A DNA stretch of 64,000 nt from Candidatus Rokuibacteriota bacterium (GCA_003220495.1 QHSP01000022.1:1-64000); one strand, 5' to 3'; positions 7,413 to 16,863 are shown, counted from the stretch's first letter. Numbers and translations are program-made. The notes: generated by a model not told the origin, from the sequence alone.

Positions 7413-8188
7413 GAGCGGTGGGCCGCTGGCTCGGCGAGCGCTGGATCACGATCGGCTCGCCGCTCACGGTTCTCGTCCTGTGGGAGTGGGCGAGCGCCAC
7501 CGGGCTCCTGCGCGCGGTCTTCTTCCCGCGCCCCTCCACGATTGCCGGGCATCTCCGCGATCTCGCCATGGATGGGACTCTGTGGGGCCACGCCGCCACG
7601 ACGCTCGTTCGGATCGGCTGGTCCTTCTCGCTGGCCGCGATCCTCGGCGTGGCGATCGGCCTCGCGATGGGGCTCTGGCGACGGCTGCGCGAGGGGCTCG
7701 ATCCCGTGTTCGCGGTGATCTACCCGATCCCGAGCGTCCTCTTCCTGCCGCTCGTGAGCTTCTTGGTCCCGCCCGGCGAGATCGCTCTGGTGGTGACGAC
7801 GGCGGTGACGTCGTTCTTCCTGATCGCGTTCACGACGACTCACGGTGTGCGACAGATCGACCGGCTCGTGGTCGAGGCGGCGCGGCACTACGGGGCCAGG
7901 GGCTGGCGACTCTTCGCGGCGGTGCTCCTGCCCGGCGCGCTCCCGTTCATCTTCACCGGGCTCCGCCTCGGGCTCGGCTTTGCCCTGATCGTCGTCGTGG
8001 CCGTGGAGATCGTCTCGGCGAGCCGCGGGCTCGGCGCGCTCCTGTGGCTGTCGTGGCAGGTCCTCAAGGTCGAGGACATGTACGCGACGTTCTTCGTGAT
8101 CGCGCTGCTCGGCGCGCTCCTCTCCTACGGTCTGGCCGCGCTCCGCGCGCGACTCTTACCCTGGGTTCCGGACGCGGGGGATCGCTAG
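7409..8188 (+). CDS. ABC transporter permease, SsuC/TauC type (first of two)
   Basis: 259 residues with about six membrane helices, starting at an ATG that overlaps the ATPase stop (ATGA). The EAA-type cytoplasmic loop, EAARHYGARGWRLFAAVLLPGALPF, is the ATPase contact site of this family. It resembles the next gene at the level of topology and motif but is clearly diverged, so the pair probably assembles as a heterodimer rather than being a recent duplication. Confidence 0.88.
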   Translation: MRAVGRWLGERWITIGSPLTVLVLWEWASATGLLRAVFFPRPSTIAGHLRDLAMDGTLWGHAATTLVRIGWSFSLAAILGVAIGLAMGLWRRLREGLDPVFAVIYPIPSVLFLPLVSFLVPPGEIALVVTTAVTSFFLIAFTTTHGVRQIDRLVVEAARHYGARGWRLFAAVLLPGALPFIFTGLRLGLGFALIVVVAVEIVSASRGLGALLWLSWQVLKVEDMYATFFVIALLGALLSYGLAALRARLLPWVPDAGDR

Positions 8189-8929
8189 GTGGGCGTCGCG
8201 GTCCCGACGGCAGTGCTGGTGCTCTGGGAGATCTTTTCGAGGCTCGGGATCGTGTCGCCGCGCTACTTCCCGGCGCCCACGACGGTCGCCTGGACCCTGG
8301 CGGATCGCCTGGTCGCCGGGGATCTCGCCGGGGACCTGCTCGTCACCCTGACCCGCCTGGCGCTCGCCTTCGCGCTCGCGGCCCTCCCGGCGGTTCCGCT
8401 CGGGCTCCTCATGGGGATCGCGCGTCCGGTGCGCGATCTCGTCGAGCCCTACCTCGCGTTCGTCTTTCCGGTGCCGAAGATCACCCTGCTCCCGTTTCTC
8501 CTGATCATCCTCGGCGTCGGCGAGCCTGCCTTCGTGCTGACCGGAGCGAGCTCGGCGTTCTTCCAGATCGTCATCAGCACGCTCGCGGGAGTGCAGACGA
8601 TGGATCCGCGTCTCGTCGAGGTCGGGCGCAATTACGGCGCGCACGGGCCACGCCTCTTCTGGAAGGTGATCCTCCCGGCCGCCCTCCCGGCGATCTTCAC
8701 CGGTCTGCGCCTCGGCCTCGGGCTGTCGCTCGTCACGCTCGTTGCCGTCGAGTTCGTCGCCGCGAAGTCGGGCCTCGGCCATCTCGTCTATCGCCACTGG
8801 CAGATGCTGAGCACGCCCGAGATGTACGCCGCCTTCGCGCTCGTCGGCGCGCTCGGCCTCGTGCTCACGCGGGGGCTCCGCGCCCTTCAGGCGCGGGTGC
8901 TGACCTGGCAGGAAGACATCGGGGTGTAG
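8189..8929 (+). CDS. ABC transporter permease, SsuC/TauC type (second of two)
   Basis: 246 residues beginning with GTG directly after the TAG of the first permease. Membrane helices and the loop VGRNYGAHGPRLFWKVILPAALPAIFTG identify it as a NitT-family permease. It completes an ATPase-permease-permease operon that has no binding protein of its own; the orphan binding protein at 3935-4942 is a possible partner. The N-terminus is short compared with the first permease, so a cytoplasmic leader may be missing. Confidence 0.85.
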   Translation: MGVAVPTAVLVLWEIFSRLGIVSPRYFPAPTTVAWTLADRLVAGDLAGDLLVTLTRLALAFALAALPAVPLGLLMGIARPVRDLVEPYLAFVFPVPKITLLPFLLIILGVGEPAFVLTGASSAFFQIVISTLAGVQTMDPRLVEVGRNYGAHGPRLFWKVILPAALPAIFTGLRLGLGLSLVTLVAVEFVAAKSGLGHLVYRHWQMLSTPEMYAAFALVGALGLVLTRGLRALQARVLTWQEDIGV

Positions 8930-8937
8930 CGGCGCGA

Positions 8938-9618
8938 TCAGGCGGAGAGCACGCGATGCTGCTCGACGACGAGGGTCGGAGAAAACAGTCGGACATTCTC
9001 TTCGATCTTCCGCAACTGCGCGCCGACGATCTCCGCCGGAACACCGGCCGGTGCGTAGGCGACATAGAGGACGTGCGCGGTCTCCGATGAGATGGGGGAC
9101 CGATTGTCCTGCCCGTAGATGATCGAACAACACACACCGTTCGCGTCCCGCATGATCATGTCGCCGGCAAGGAGCGGCTTGAGGCCGCCGCTCATCTGCG
9201 TCATCTGGTCGCCGTCACGCGACACGTCGATCGAGACGGCGCCCTGCAACTTCGCGGCATCATGCCCGGCGGTCAGGACTAGAGTCTCCACTTCCGCAAT
9301 GAAGTTGGCGTCGACCAGGGCGGTCACGTTCGGCAGGCTCTTGCCCTTCGCCACGATCGACTCGACCTGAAGCTGCACGTGATACGTCTTGCCGAACCGC
9401 TTGTAGTACCGCACGTAGGCCGACATCACCGGGAGCGACGAGAAGTCTTGTCGCGTCAGGCCTTGGTAGCGTTGTCTCAGATGCGCTTCCGCTTCGCGCT
9501 TTCGACCGTCCAGCTGGGCAGGCGGATGAGCGTTCTCTATCCGCGAGAGCTCCAGAAGACCTATCGCCGCTCCGGGGTGCGTGGTTCGCCATTGGTCCGT
9601 TGCCGATATCGAGAGCAT
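8938..9618 (-). CDS. B3/4 domain protein (PheT B3/B4-like)
   Basis: 226 residues. From about residue 40 the sequence follows the B3/4 domain known from the beta subunit of phenylalanyl-tRNA synthetase: MSAYVRYYKRFGKTYHVQLQ, then GKSLPNVTALVDANFIAEVETL and later LLAGDMIMRDANGV. Stand-alone copies are common and may edit or bind mischarged tRNA or amino-acid derivatives; their role is not settled. ATG 9618 has GGAG 8 nt upstream. The gene converges on the ABC operon with only 8 bp between stops. Confidence 0.75.
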   Translation of the reverse strand: MLSISATDQWRTTHPGAAIGLLELSRIENAHPPAQLDGRKREAEAHLRQRYQGLTRQDFSSLPVMSAYVRYYKRFGKTYHVQLQVESIVAKGKSLPNVTALVDANFIAEVETLVLTAGHDAAKLQGAVSIDVSRDGDQMTQMSGGLKPLLAGDMIMRDANGVCCSIIYGQDNRSPISSETAHVLYVAYAPAGVPAEIVGAQLRKIEENVRLFSPTLVVEQHRVLSA

Positions 9619-9765
9619 GGAAATCTCCGCGATCGCGCGTTTCCGACGTCAGGCTAACGCTCGCGGTCAGCGGCCGCGGCGAGCGACTGCGAACGAGCGG
9701 TCGGGCCCGTCGGGGCGTCGGCCGGCCCGCGAGCATCCGTGGCACGTGCGAAGGAGGCCCGGATT

Positions 9766-10353
9766 TCAAAGAACCGTGCAGGCCTCCGCGAACTCGAGCC
9801 GCGGCAGCTTCGCCATCACCTTCGACGGATCGCCGTGGCCCACGTTGCACAGGAAGTTCGACTTGATCCGGCCGTCCGGGAAGAACTCGGCGTCCACCTT
9901 CGCGTTGTCGAACCCGGACATCCCGCCGACATCGAGGCCGACGGCGCGCGCCGCGATCATGAAGTAGGCGCCCTGGAGCGTGCCATTGCGGAACGCGACC
10001 GTCTCGGCCAGCTTCGCGTTCGCCTCGTAGGGGTTCTTCATGTCGAGACGGTGAGGGAAGAGCTTGGGGAGCAGCTCGAAGAAGCGCGTGTCGTAGCCGA
10101 TGATCGCGGTGACCGGCGCCGCTTTGGTCTTGTCGACGTTGCCCGGGCTCAGCGCCGGGAGCAGTCGCGCCTTGGCCTCCGGCGTCCGCACGAAGAAGAT
10201 CCGCGCCGGACACGAGTTCGCGCTCGTCGGCCCCGACCGCATGATTTGATAGATGGCCCGAAGCTGATCGTCGGTGACCGGCGTCGGCAGCCAGCCATTC
10301 TGCGTTCGGGCCTCGAGGAAGATGAGGTCGAGAGACTTCTCGTCCAGGGTCAC
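9766..10353 (-). CDS. RutE-like nitroreductase (malonic semialdehyde reductase family)
   Basis: 195 residues from GTG 10353 with AGGAGG ideally placed. The sequence tracks RutE closely: FLEARTQNGW, MRSGPTSANSCPARI, TAIIGYDTRFFELLPKLFPH, AETVAFRNGTLQGAYFMIAARA, GLDVGGMSGFDN and SNFLCNVGHGDPSK. RutE reduces malonic semialdehyde to 3-hydroxypropionate in uracil breakdown, using FMN and NADPH. No other rut genes are present; instead it closes an operon with a CoxL-like hydroxylase and an amino-acid-type binding protein, so its substrate here may be another aldehyde or nitro compound. Confidence 0.85.
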   Translation of the reverse strand: MTLDEKSLDLIFLEARTQNGWLPTPVTDDQLRAIYQIMRSGPTSANSCPARIFFVRTPEAKARLLPALSPGNVDKTKAAPVTAIIGYDTRFFELLPKLFPHRLDMKNPYEANAKLAETVAFRNGTLQGAYFMIAARAVGLDVGGMSGFDNAKVDAEFFPDGRIKSNFLCNVGHGDPSKVMAKLPRLEFAEACTVL

Positions 10354-10373
10354 GTCGCGCCTCCTGCTGGTCG

Positions 10374-12698
10374 TCAGTTCTTCTTGGCGTCCTGGATGGC
10401 CCGCCACACGCGCTCGGGCGAAGCGGGCATGTCGAGCTGGCGAACGCCGACCGAGGCGAGCGCGTCGATGACCGCGTTCATCACGGCGGGCAGGGCGCCC
10501 ACGGTTCCCGCCTCGCCGGCGCCCTTGGCGCCCAGCGGGTTCAGCTTCGTCGGCACCGGATTGCTCTCGATGTGCATCTCGGGGAACGTGTCACCGCGCG
10601 GGATCGCGTAGTCCATGAACGATGCGGTCAGCAGCTGACCCGACTCGCGGTCGTATACGACCTGCTCCATGAGCGCTTGCCCCACGCCTTGCGCCACGCC
10701 GCCGTGGATCTGGCCCTTCAGGGTCACCGGATTGATGACGGTCCCGACGTCGTCGACGATCACGTAGCTCACGATCGCCACGGCGCCGGAGTCGGGATCG
10801 ACTTCCACCTCGCACACGTGGCAGCCGTTCGGCCACGTGGCCTGCTTGGGCGAGAACGTGCCGGTCTCGTAGAGCCCGGGCTCGACGCCGGGCGGGAGCT
10901 GGTTGGGCTGGAAGGCCGCGCGCGCGACCTCCTTCAGCCCCACGGCGCGATCGGTCCCGACGACGCCGAACTTGCCGTCGCTGAACGTGACGTCCGCCTC
11001 GGCCGCTTCGAGCAGGCGCGCCGCGATCTTCCTGCCCTTGGTGAGGACCTTGTCGGCCGCCATCCACAGCGCGGTGCCGCCGATCACGGTCGACCGCGAG
11101 CCCATCGTGCCCATGCCGAACGCGACCCGGTCCGTGTCGCCATCGACGTACAGCACGTCGGCCGGATCGAGGCCGAGTCGCTCGTTCAGGATCTGCTTGA
11201 ACGTGGTCTCGTGGCCCTGGCCCTGGTTCTTCGAGCCCATCAGCACCGTCGCGCTCCCGCTCGGCGCGAACCGGATCTCGGCGAACTCGGGCTGAGGACC
11301 GGCCGCCTGCTCGATCGGGTTGACGATGGCCAAGCCGCGCAACTTGCCGCGCCGACGGGATTCGTCGCGACGCAGCGCGAAGCCGGCGACATCGCCGAGC
11401 TTCAGCCCCTTGTCCATGTTCGTCGTGAAATCGCCAGAGTCGTAGGTGGCGCCCAGCGGGTTCTTGTACGGCAGGGCGGAGGAAGGAATCAGGTTCTTCC
11501 GTCGGAGCTCGATCGGATCCACGCCGAGCTCGCGGGCCGTGTCGTCGATCAGCCGCTCCAGGACGTACGTCGCCTCCGGCCGGCCAGCCCCGCGGTACGG
11601 CGCGGTCGAGTTCGTGTGGGTCATGACGCTGGTGACGTGGACGTACGCGGCCTGGAACTTGTAGACACCGACCAGGGTGACCACGTTGCTGAACGTGGCG
11701 AGGAGATTTCGGTCCGAGGAGACGTACGCACCGACGTTCGCGAGCGTGCGGACGCGCAGCGCGAGGAACCGGCCGTCCGCGTCCAGCGCGATCTCCGCCT
11801 CGCTCACGTTGTCCCGAGCGTGCTCGTCGGCCAGGATCGCCTCGCGCCGCTCGCACTGCCACCGCACCGGCCGGCCCAGCTTGCGCGCCGCCCACAGCAC
11901 CAGCTTGTGCTCCGGGTACTGCCAGCCTTTGGTGCCGAAGGCGCCGCCGACGTCACCCGCGACGACCCGGATCTTGTGCTCGGGGATCTTGAAGATGTTG
12001 CTCGCCAGCGCGTTGCGGACGCGATGCGGGTACTGGACGTCGGCGTAGAGCGTGTAGCGGTCCTCGTGCGGGTCGTAGACGCCGAGCGAGCCCCGCGGCT
12101 CCATGAACTGGGCATGAACCCGCGTGATGACGTAGCGGCGGCCGACGACACGATGCGCCGTCGCGAACGCCGCCTCGGTCGCGCCCTTGTCACCCGACTC
12201 GAAGATGTTGCTGATGTTGTCGGGACACTCCTCCCACACGGGCGCCGCTCCGGGCTGCGTCGCATCCGCCGTCGCCGTCACCGAGGGCAAGGGCTCGTAG
12301 TCGATCTGGACGAGGTCGGCCGCGTCCTCGGCCTGGGCGCGCGTCTCGGCGACGACGAGCGCGATCGGGTCGCCCACGTACCGCGCGCGATCGCGGCTGA
12401 GACCGTGATGCGGTCGGGCGAACATCGGGCCGCCGTCGGGGCGCTTGCGCTTCAGGGTCATGCTCATCGTGCCGAGACCGGCGACGTCGGCGCCGGTGAA
12501 CACGGCGAGAACGCCGGGCGCGCGCAGCGCCGCCGCGGAATCGATCGCGCGGATCCGGGCGTGCGCGTGCACCGAGCGCACGATGACGGCGTGCGTCTGG
12601 CCCGGAACATTGACGTCGTCGAGGTAGCGGCCGGCGCCGCGCAGGAGCCGGACGTCCTCGACCCGCTTGATTCCCTGTCCGATTCCGAACTGGCCCAT
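10374..12698 (-). CDS. Molybdenum hydroxylase large subunit, form II CoxL-like
   Basis: 774 residues, full length for the xanthine dehydrogenase/CO dehydrogenase large-subunit family. The N-terminal a/b hammerhead domain (GRYLDDVNVPGQ, YVGDPIALVVAETRAQAEDA) is followed by the molybdopterin-binding domains (FMEPRGSLGVYD, GGAFGTKG, VLMGSKNQGQGHETTF, GAKGAGEAGT with the catalytic Glu). The active-site loop reads PYRGAGR, the form II signature, not the AYxCSFR of true CO dehydrogenase, so carbon monoxide is unlikely to be the substrate. The FAD and 2Fe-2S subunits are absent nearby. It sits 19 bp after a LivK-type gene and 20 bp before the RutE-like gene. Confidence 0.9.
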   Translation of the reverse strand: MGQFGIGQGIKRVEDVRLLRGAGRYLDDVNVPGQTHAVIVRSVHAHARIRAIDSAAALRAPGVLAVFTGADVAGLGTMSMTLKRKRPDGGPMFARPHHGLSRDRARYVGDPIALVVAETRAQAEDAADLVQIDYEPLPSVTATADATQPGAAPVWEECPDNISNIFESGDKGATEAAFATAHRVVGRRYVITRVHAQFMEPRGSLGVYDPHEDRYTLYADVQYPHRVRNALASNIFKIPEHKIRVVAGDVGGAFGTKGWQYPEHKLVLWAARKLGRPVRWQCERREAILADEHARDNVSEAEIALDADGRFLALRVRTLANVGAYVSSDRNLLATFSNVVTLVGVYKFQAAYVHVTSVMTHTNSTAPYRGAGRPEATYVLERLIDDTARELGVDPIELRRKNLIPSSALPYKNPLGATYDSGDFTTNMDKGLKLGDVAGFALRRDESRRRGKLRGLAIVNPIEQAAGPQPEFAEIRFAPSGSATVLMGSKNQGQGHETTFKQILNERLGLDPADVLYVDGDTDRVAFGMGTMGSRSTVIGGTALWMAADKVLTKGRKIAARLLEAAEADVTFSDGKFGVVGTDRAVGLKEVARAAFQPNQLPPGVEPGLYETGTFSPKQATWPNGCHVCEVEVDPDSGAVAIVSYVIVDDVGTVINPVTLKGQIHGGVAQGVGQALMEQVVYDRESGQLLTASFMDYAIPRGDTFPEMHIESNPVPTKLNPLGAKGAGEAGTVGALPAVMNAVIDALASVGVRQLDMPASPERVWRAIQDAKKN

Positions 12699-12717
12699 CA
12701 GCGGATGCCTCCTCGCG

Positions 12718-13926
12718 CTACTGCGGGAGCAAGCGGGCGGCGGGCGCCGCGAACTCCTTCGGCCAGACCACCACCCACTTACCGTCCTGCACTTGCTTCA
12801 CCCTGGAGAGATCGTCACCGTAGTTGTTGGGGCCGTCGAAGCGGAAGCGGCCGACGATCGTCTGGACCTGGTTCTTCCTGAGCCACTGGGACAGCACCTT
12901 GTCGTCGAGGCTCTTGGTCGCGGTCACCGACGCCTCGAGCATCTGCCACGCGGCGTAGGAGCCGGCCGCCTGCGTGTCGACGTTCGTGTAGGGCACGCCC
13001 GCCTTGGCCGCGCGCTCGTGGTAGAGCGTCGCGAACTTGGCCGCGGCGGGATTGTTCACGAACGGCGGGTGCTCCTCGAAGAACGTGTTCGAGAGCGCGA
13101 GCTTCGCCTCGGGTGCCATGGCCATCGGTCCCGGCGCCGGGAACAGGTGGTAGTGGCGGGGCGGACTGTAGTCGAGCCGTTTGAGCTCCTCCAGGACGAG
13201 GTTGCCGTCGAGGCCGAGCGCGCCGACCCACAGGAGGTCAGGGTTGGCGTCCTTGATGCGCGCGGCGATCGGACCGAAGTCGCGCGTCCCGAACTCGTAC
13301 TCGAGGTAGAGCACCACCTTGAGCCCACGCTGCGGCGCGACGTCGCGCGCGCCCGCGGACTGGAACTGGGCCGACGGGAACTTGCTGGTGACGATCGCGA
13401 TCGTCTTCGGCGGGTTGGCGGTCGCGGCCAGCGCGTCGAAGACGATGCCGGGCACCGTTTTGTTGGGCTCGGGCCCGAAGGGCGCCGCCGGGAACTGCAT
13501 GTCGTACTTCGCCAGGTGTGGCATGCCGAAGCTGTGGTGGATGAGCATCTTCTGGTAACGCTGCGCCACGCCCATCGCGGCGATGATCGCGCCCGTCGCG
13601 TAGGGCCCCATCAGCAAGTCGACCTTGTCGACGGTGATGAGCCTCTCGTAGAGGCTGCGCGTCACCTCGGCCTTGGACTGGTCGTCGAGCACGATCCACT
13701 CGACCGGGCGACCGAGCAGCCCGTTGGCGCGATTCAGCTCCTCGACGTAGATCTCGGCGGTGATCTTGTGCAGGAGGGCGGTCGCGGCGAGAGGGCCCGT
13801 GAGGGCGAGGGTGCCGCCGATCCTGATCGGCGGGCCCGCGGGGGCCGCGAACGCTCTCAGGACGAACGCCAGGAGGACGACGGCGGAGAGCGCGCCGATG
13901 AGAGCCCGAGTCTTTCGCGAGAGCAT
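12718..13926 (-). CDS. Branched-chain amino-acid type ABC substrate-binding protein (LivK-like)
   Basis: 402 residues with an N-terminal signal anchor (residues 1-27, cleaved near AFAAPAG) and the type I periplasmic-binding fold: IRIGGTLALTGPLAATAL, EELNRANGLLGRPVEWIVLDD, DKVDLLMGPYATGAIIAA. This family binds amino acids and, in many soil bacteria, aromatic or other small acids. No LivHMGF genes are nearby. It is the first gene of an operon with a CoxL-like hydroxylase and a nitroreductase, suggesting that the bound solute is imported and then oxidised or reduced. Confidence 0.88.
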   Translation of the reverse strand: MLSRKTRALIGALSAVVLLAFVLRAFAAPAGPPIRIGGTLALTGPLAATALLHKITAEIYVEELNRANGLLGRPVEWIVLDDQSKAEVTRSLYERLITVDKVDLLMGPYATGAIIAAMGVAQRYQKMLIHHSFGMPHLAKYDMQFPAAPFGPEPNKTVPGIVFDALAATANPPKTIAIVTSKFPSAQFQSAGARDVAPQRGLKVVLYLEYEFGTRDFGPIAARIKDANPDLLWVGALGLDGNLVLEELKRLDYSPPRHYHLFPAPGPMAMAPEAKLALSNTFFEEHPPFVNNPAAAKFATLYHERAAKAGVPYTNVDTQAAGSYAAWQMLEASVTATKSLDDKVLSQWLRKNQVQTIVGRFRFDGPNNYGDDLSRVKQVQDGKWVVVWPKEFAAPAARLLPQ

Positions 13927-14095
13927 CGTCTGCCTCCTCCGCAGCGTGGAGAGTTCGCGCCGGATCAGCCGTCGTCGCGCCGATCGGGAGCTACGTCAGA
14001 CGGGCGAGCGGGCGATATCCGCGAGCGATCGCCGCGAGCCTAACCGGGCGGGGAGTCGCGAGTCAAGGGGACGGGGCGCAGCGCTCCGCGAGCTT

Positions 14096-14467
14096 CTAGC
14101 GCGAGCGCGCTTCGAGCTCGCCCCGGAGCTGGGTGAGCTCGACCGGCTTCCGGAGCACGGCCACCACGCCCTCTTCCATCCGGTAGCCGAGCATGCTCTC
14201 GTCGAAGCTCGTGATGACGATCGCGGACGTGTTGGGTTCGTAGCGCCGCGCGACGCGCAACAGGTCCAGCACGTTCAGGGTGACGTGCCGCTCGGACTGG
14301 ACGTTGTCGTCCAGCAGGAGAAGGTCGTACCGCCGCGAGAAGATCGACGCGAACCCCGCCCACATGTCCTGGGCCACCTTCACGTCGTGACCGTCGGCGG
14401 ACAGGATGGCCCGCAGCCCCTCCCCGGCGTGGCGCTCTCTCTCGACCACGAGGATGTTCAGCGACAT
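14096..14467 (-). CDS. Stand-alone receiver-domain protein
   Basis: 123 residues from ATG 14467, chosen over two in-frame upstream ATGs because CAGGAG lies 6 nt ahead. The CheY-like fold is recognisable: MSLNILVVERERHAGEGL, DLLLLDDN with the likely phospho-acceptor Asp, SAIVITSFDES and VLRKPVELTQL with the conserved Lys-Pro. The N-terminal acidic pair normally written DD is replaced by ER, so metal binding and phosphorylation may be altered. No output domain. It follows the lipoprotein and kinase genes after a gap of about 145 bp and may belong to the same signalling unit. Confidence 0.72.
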   Translation of the reverse strand: MSLNILVVERERHAGEGLRAILSADGHDVKVAQDMWAGFASIFSRRYDLLLLDDNVQSERHVTLNVLDLLRVARRYEPNTSAIVITSFDESMLGYRMEEGVVAVLRKPVELTQLRGELEARSR

Positions 14468-14612
14468 GTCGAGCTCCTGAGCCATGAAAGGAGCAACGAC
14501 CATGCCCGGATCCCGCGCGGCCAGCAGTGCGCCAAACAGCGGAAACCGCGAGCCACGGGCCGACGTGGGAACGGCTCGGCCCGGGCGGTGTGAAAAAAGT
14601 ACTTCGTATGAG

Positions 14613-15044
14613 TTACCTGGTCGCGCTGGTGAGATCGTCGGTCAGCGCACGAGCCTTGCTGGCGAGGTTCGCCGCGCGCTGATAGTCCCGCTGGTCGAGG
14701 GCGCTGCGGGCCTGGTCCAGGAAATTCTTCGCGGTCCGCAGCGCTTCTTGCTGGGGCGGCTTCATCGGGCGCCCTTCGAGCTCGCCCACGGCCCGGGTGA
14801 CGTCGCCGATGCTCTGCCACGTGCTCTCGAGCAGCCGTTGCTCTTCCGCGGCTGGCATCTCCGGCCGCAGTGCGCCCGACGGTGAGGTTGCGCCGGACTT
14901 CGGCGCGGGCGCGGCCGGCGGCGGCGTGGGGCTGGCCGTGGTCGTGGGTGCGGTCGGAGCGGGCGGCTTCGTGGCGACCGTCTCCGTCGCGCAGCCGGAC
15001 AGGAGCAGCAACGCCGAGGCCGGCAGAAGAATCCGCCAGCTCAC
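14613..15044 (-). CDS. Small lipoprotein with helical C-terminus
   Basis: 143 residues. The N-terminus is a lipoprotein signal with lipobox LLSGC (lipidated Cys 18), followed by a Pro/Thr/Ala-rich low-complexity linker (about 20-60) and a helical C-terminal half, LDQARSALDQRDYQRAANLASKARAL, reminiscent of DUF4398/TPR-like helical hairpins. Its start overlaps the histidine kinase stop by 4 nt, so it is translated with the sensor. An outer-membrane or periplasmic accessory to the kinase is a reasonable guess. No family is recognised with confidence. Confidence 0.75.
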   Translation of the reverse strand: MSWRILLPASALLLLSGCATETVATKPPAPTAPTTTASPTPPPAAPAPKSGATSPSGALRPEMPAAEEQRLLESTWQSIGDVTRAVGELEGRPMKPPQQEALRTAKNFLDQARSALDQRDYQRAANLASKARALTDDLTSATR

Positions 15045-16858
15045 ATCTTCACGCCTTTCGGCGCCACTGGAAGGGTCAGGACCATCACCGTGCCGCGATC
15101 CACTTCGGACTCGACGTCGATTCGGCCGTCGTGCATCTGCACGATGCGATAGACCATCGAGAGCCCGATCCCCGAGCCCTGGGGCTTCGTCGTGTAGTAG
15201 AGGCGAAAGATCCTCTCGAGATCCTGCGCTGGAATGCCGACGCCCTCGTCCGCGACGCGGATCTCGACCGCGCCATCGGGTCCAATGCGGGCGCCGAGCG
15301 TGACGGTCCCGCCCTTCGGCATCGCCTGGATCGCGTTGGTCACGAGATTCGTGAGCGCCTGCTGGAGCAGCTCCGCGTCGCCGGCGACGGGCGGCAGCTC
15401 GGGCACCACGTCTTCGACGATGCGCGCGCCGGCGCGCACCGCTTCGGGCGCCATGAGCCGCGCGACCTCCGAGAGCAGCGCTTCCACCTGGACCGGCGCC
15501 AGCTTAATCTCCTCGGGGCGCACGAACTTCAGAAAGCCCTGTACGACACGATCCAGCCGCACGATCTCCTGAGCGATCACCTCCAGGTTTTCGCGGACCG
15601 CCGGTTGGCTGCCGCCCAGGCGCGCCTTCAAGAGCTCGAGGTGGATCCGCATAGCGTTGAGCGGGTTCTTGACCTCGTGGGCCACGCCCGACGTCAGCCG
15701 GCCGAGGGCCGCGAGCTTCTGCGAGTACGTCACGAGCGAGTGCACGGCGCGGACCGGCTCGAGATTCCGCAGCGCGAGCACGCCGCCGCCCGCTCGCTCG
15801 CCGTCGGGAATGCGGTAGCTCGACACCGCCAGCTCGCGGGACTGTCCGTCGGGACAACGGACTTTCACGGCGGCGTTTCGACGCTCGATGGAGGCGTCGA
15901 ACAGCTCGGTGACCACCGGCGCCAGCGGATGGTCGGGCGGCAGGAGACCGGCGAGGCCGCCCTCGCCAGAGTCGAGCGATTGGCCGAGCAGCCCTTCCGC
16001 CGCCTGGTTGCAGAACACGACCTCACGCTCCGGATTCAGCACGACCATCGCGTCCTCGAGGCTGTCGAGGATCCCTTCCATCCGCGCCCGGTCGTTCTGC
16101 CAGTGCGATTGATCGGCGTGCACCCGCTCGCCCAGCTGGTTCACTCGCGCCGCGAGCTCTCCGAGCTCGTCGTCCCGCGTCAGCTCGACGGTGGCGCCGT
16201 ACTCGCCGCGGGCCAGCCGGTCCATTCCCTGGGCGATCTTGCGCAGCGACTGCAGCATGAGGTGGCCGACGACGAGCCCGACCGCGACGGCGATGCCGAG
16301 CGCGACGAGCGCGACCGCAAGGCTGTAGAGCGCGGCCTGGGTCAGCTCCTGCTTGAGGAGGCTGGTGGAGACACCGACCCGTACGCCGCCGAAGGGGCGC
16401 TCGCCCAGCTTCATCGCCACCTGCGCCTCGTACACCTCCGGTTCCCCGAAGAGCGCGGCGACGATCGCGAGCGTCGACCGCGTCTTCAACCGCTCGAGGC
16501 TCTCGCGCGGCGGCAAGGTCTCACCCGCGAGCTTGGGGTTACTGTGGACGAGGATCCGATCGGCTGGATCGACGACGGCCGCGTAGACGACCGTGTGCGA
16601 GTAGCCGACCACCCCCTCGAGCAGAGCGCGGATGCCCGGGTCCTGCTGCAGGAGGGCGGGTGAGGGCGTCGGCGAGGCGGCGACGACGCGCGAGCTCTGA
16701 TGATAGAGCTGCCGCGCCATAACCTCGCCCTCGTCCACCGCGGCCCCCAGCGCCAACCGGGCCACGTTCGCGAGATGGGCGACCGTCGACGCCACGACGA
16801 CCAGCAGGACCACGACGGCGAGCGCCAGGACCTGCCGCGCGCGAAGCGTCAGACGCAT
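15041..16858 (-). CDS. Membrane sensor histidine kinase (HAMP-PAS-HisKA-HATPase)
   Basis: 605 residues. Transmembrane helix 1 (about 8-30), a periplasmic sensor region (31-175), helix 2 (about 176-203), a HAMP domain (204-255), a PAS domain (260-365), then the H-box GVAHEVKNPLNAM with phosphorylated His 394, the N-box NLVTNAIQAM, G1 DEGVGIP and G2 GSGIGLSM. All catalytic boxes are intact. It overlaps the lipoprotein gene and ends up 5 bp from the NtrC-type regulator, its certain partner. The layout resembles NtrB/ZraS/AtoS kinases. The signal sensed by the periplasmic loop is unknown. Confidence 0.93.
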   Translation of the reverse strand: MRLTLRARQVLALAVVVLLVVVASTVAHLANVARLALGAAVDEGEVMARQLYHQSSRVVAASPTPSPALLQQDPGIRALLEGVVGYSHTVVYAAVVDPADRILVHSNPKLAGETLPPRESLERLKTRSTLAIVAALFGEPEVYEAQVAMKLGERPFGGVRVGVSTSLLKQELTQAALYSLAVALVALGIAVAVGLVVGHLMLQSLRKIAQGMDRLARGEYGATVELTRDDELGELAARVNQLGERVHADQSHWQNDRARMEGILDSLEDAMVVLNPEREVVFCNQAAEGLLGQSLDSGEGGLAGLLPPDHPLAPVVTELFDASIERRNAAVKVRCPDGQSRELAVSSYRIPDGERAGGGVLALRNLEPVRAVHSLVTYSQKLAALGRLTSGVAHEVKNPLNAMRIHLELLKARLGGSQPAVRENLEVIAQEIVRLDRVVQGFLKFVRPEEIKLAPVQVEALLSEVARLMAPEAVRAGARIVEDVVPELPPVAGDAELLQQALTNLVTNAIQAMPKGGTVTLGARIGPDGAVEIRVADEGVGIPAQDLERIFRLYYTTKPQGSGIGLSMVYRIVQMHDGRIDVESEVDRGTVMVLTLPVAPKGVKM

Positions 16859-16863
16859 GCGCC

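Noticed and set aside
10374-12698. Reading the CoxL-like gene as aerobic CO dehydrogenase
   Set aside because: The active-site loop is PYRGAGR (form II), not AYxCSFR, and the small and medium subunits are missing.
10572-12881. A 769-codon plus-strand open frame opposite the CoxL-like gene
   Set aside because: Shadow of the CoxL-like gene; translated product is Arg/Val-rich without domains.
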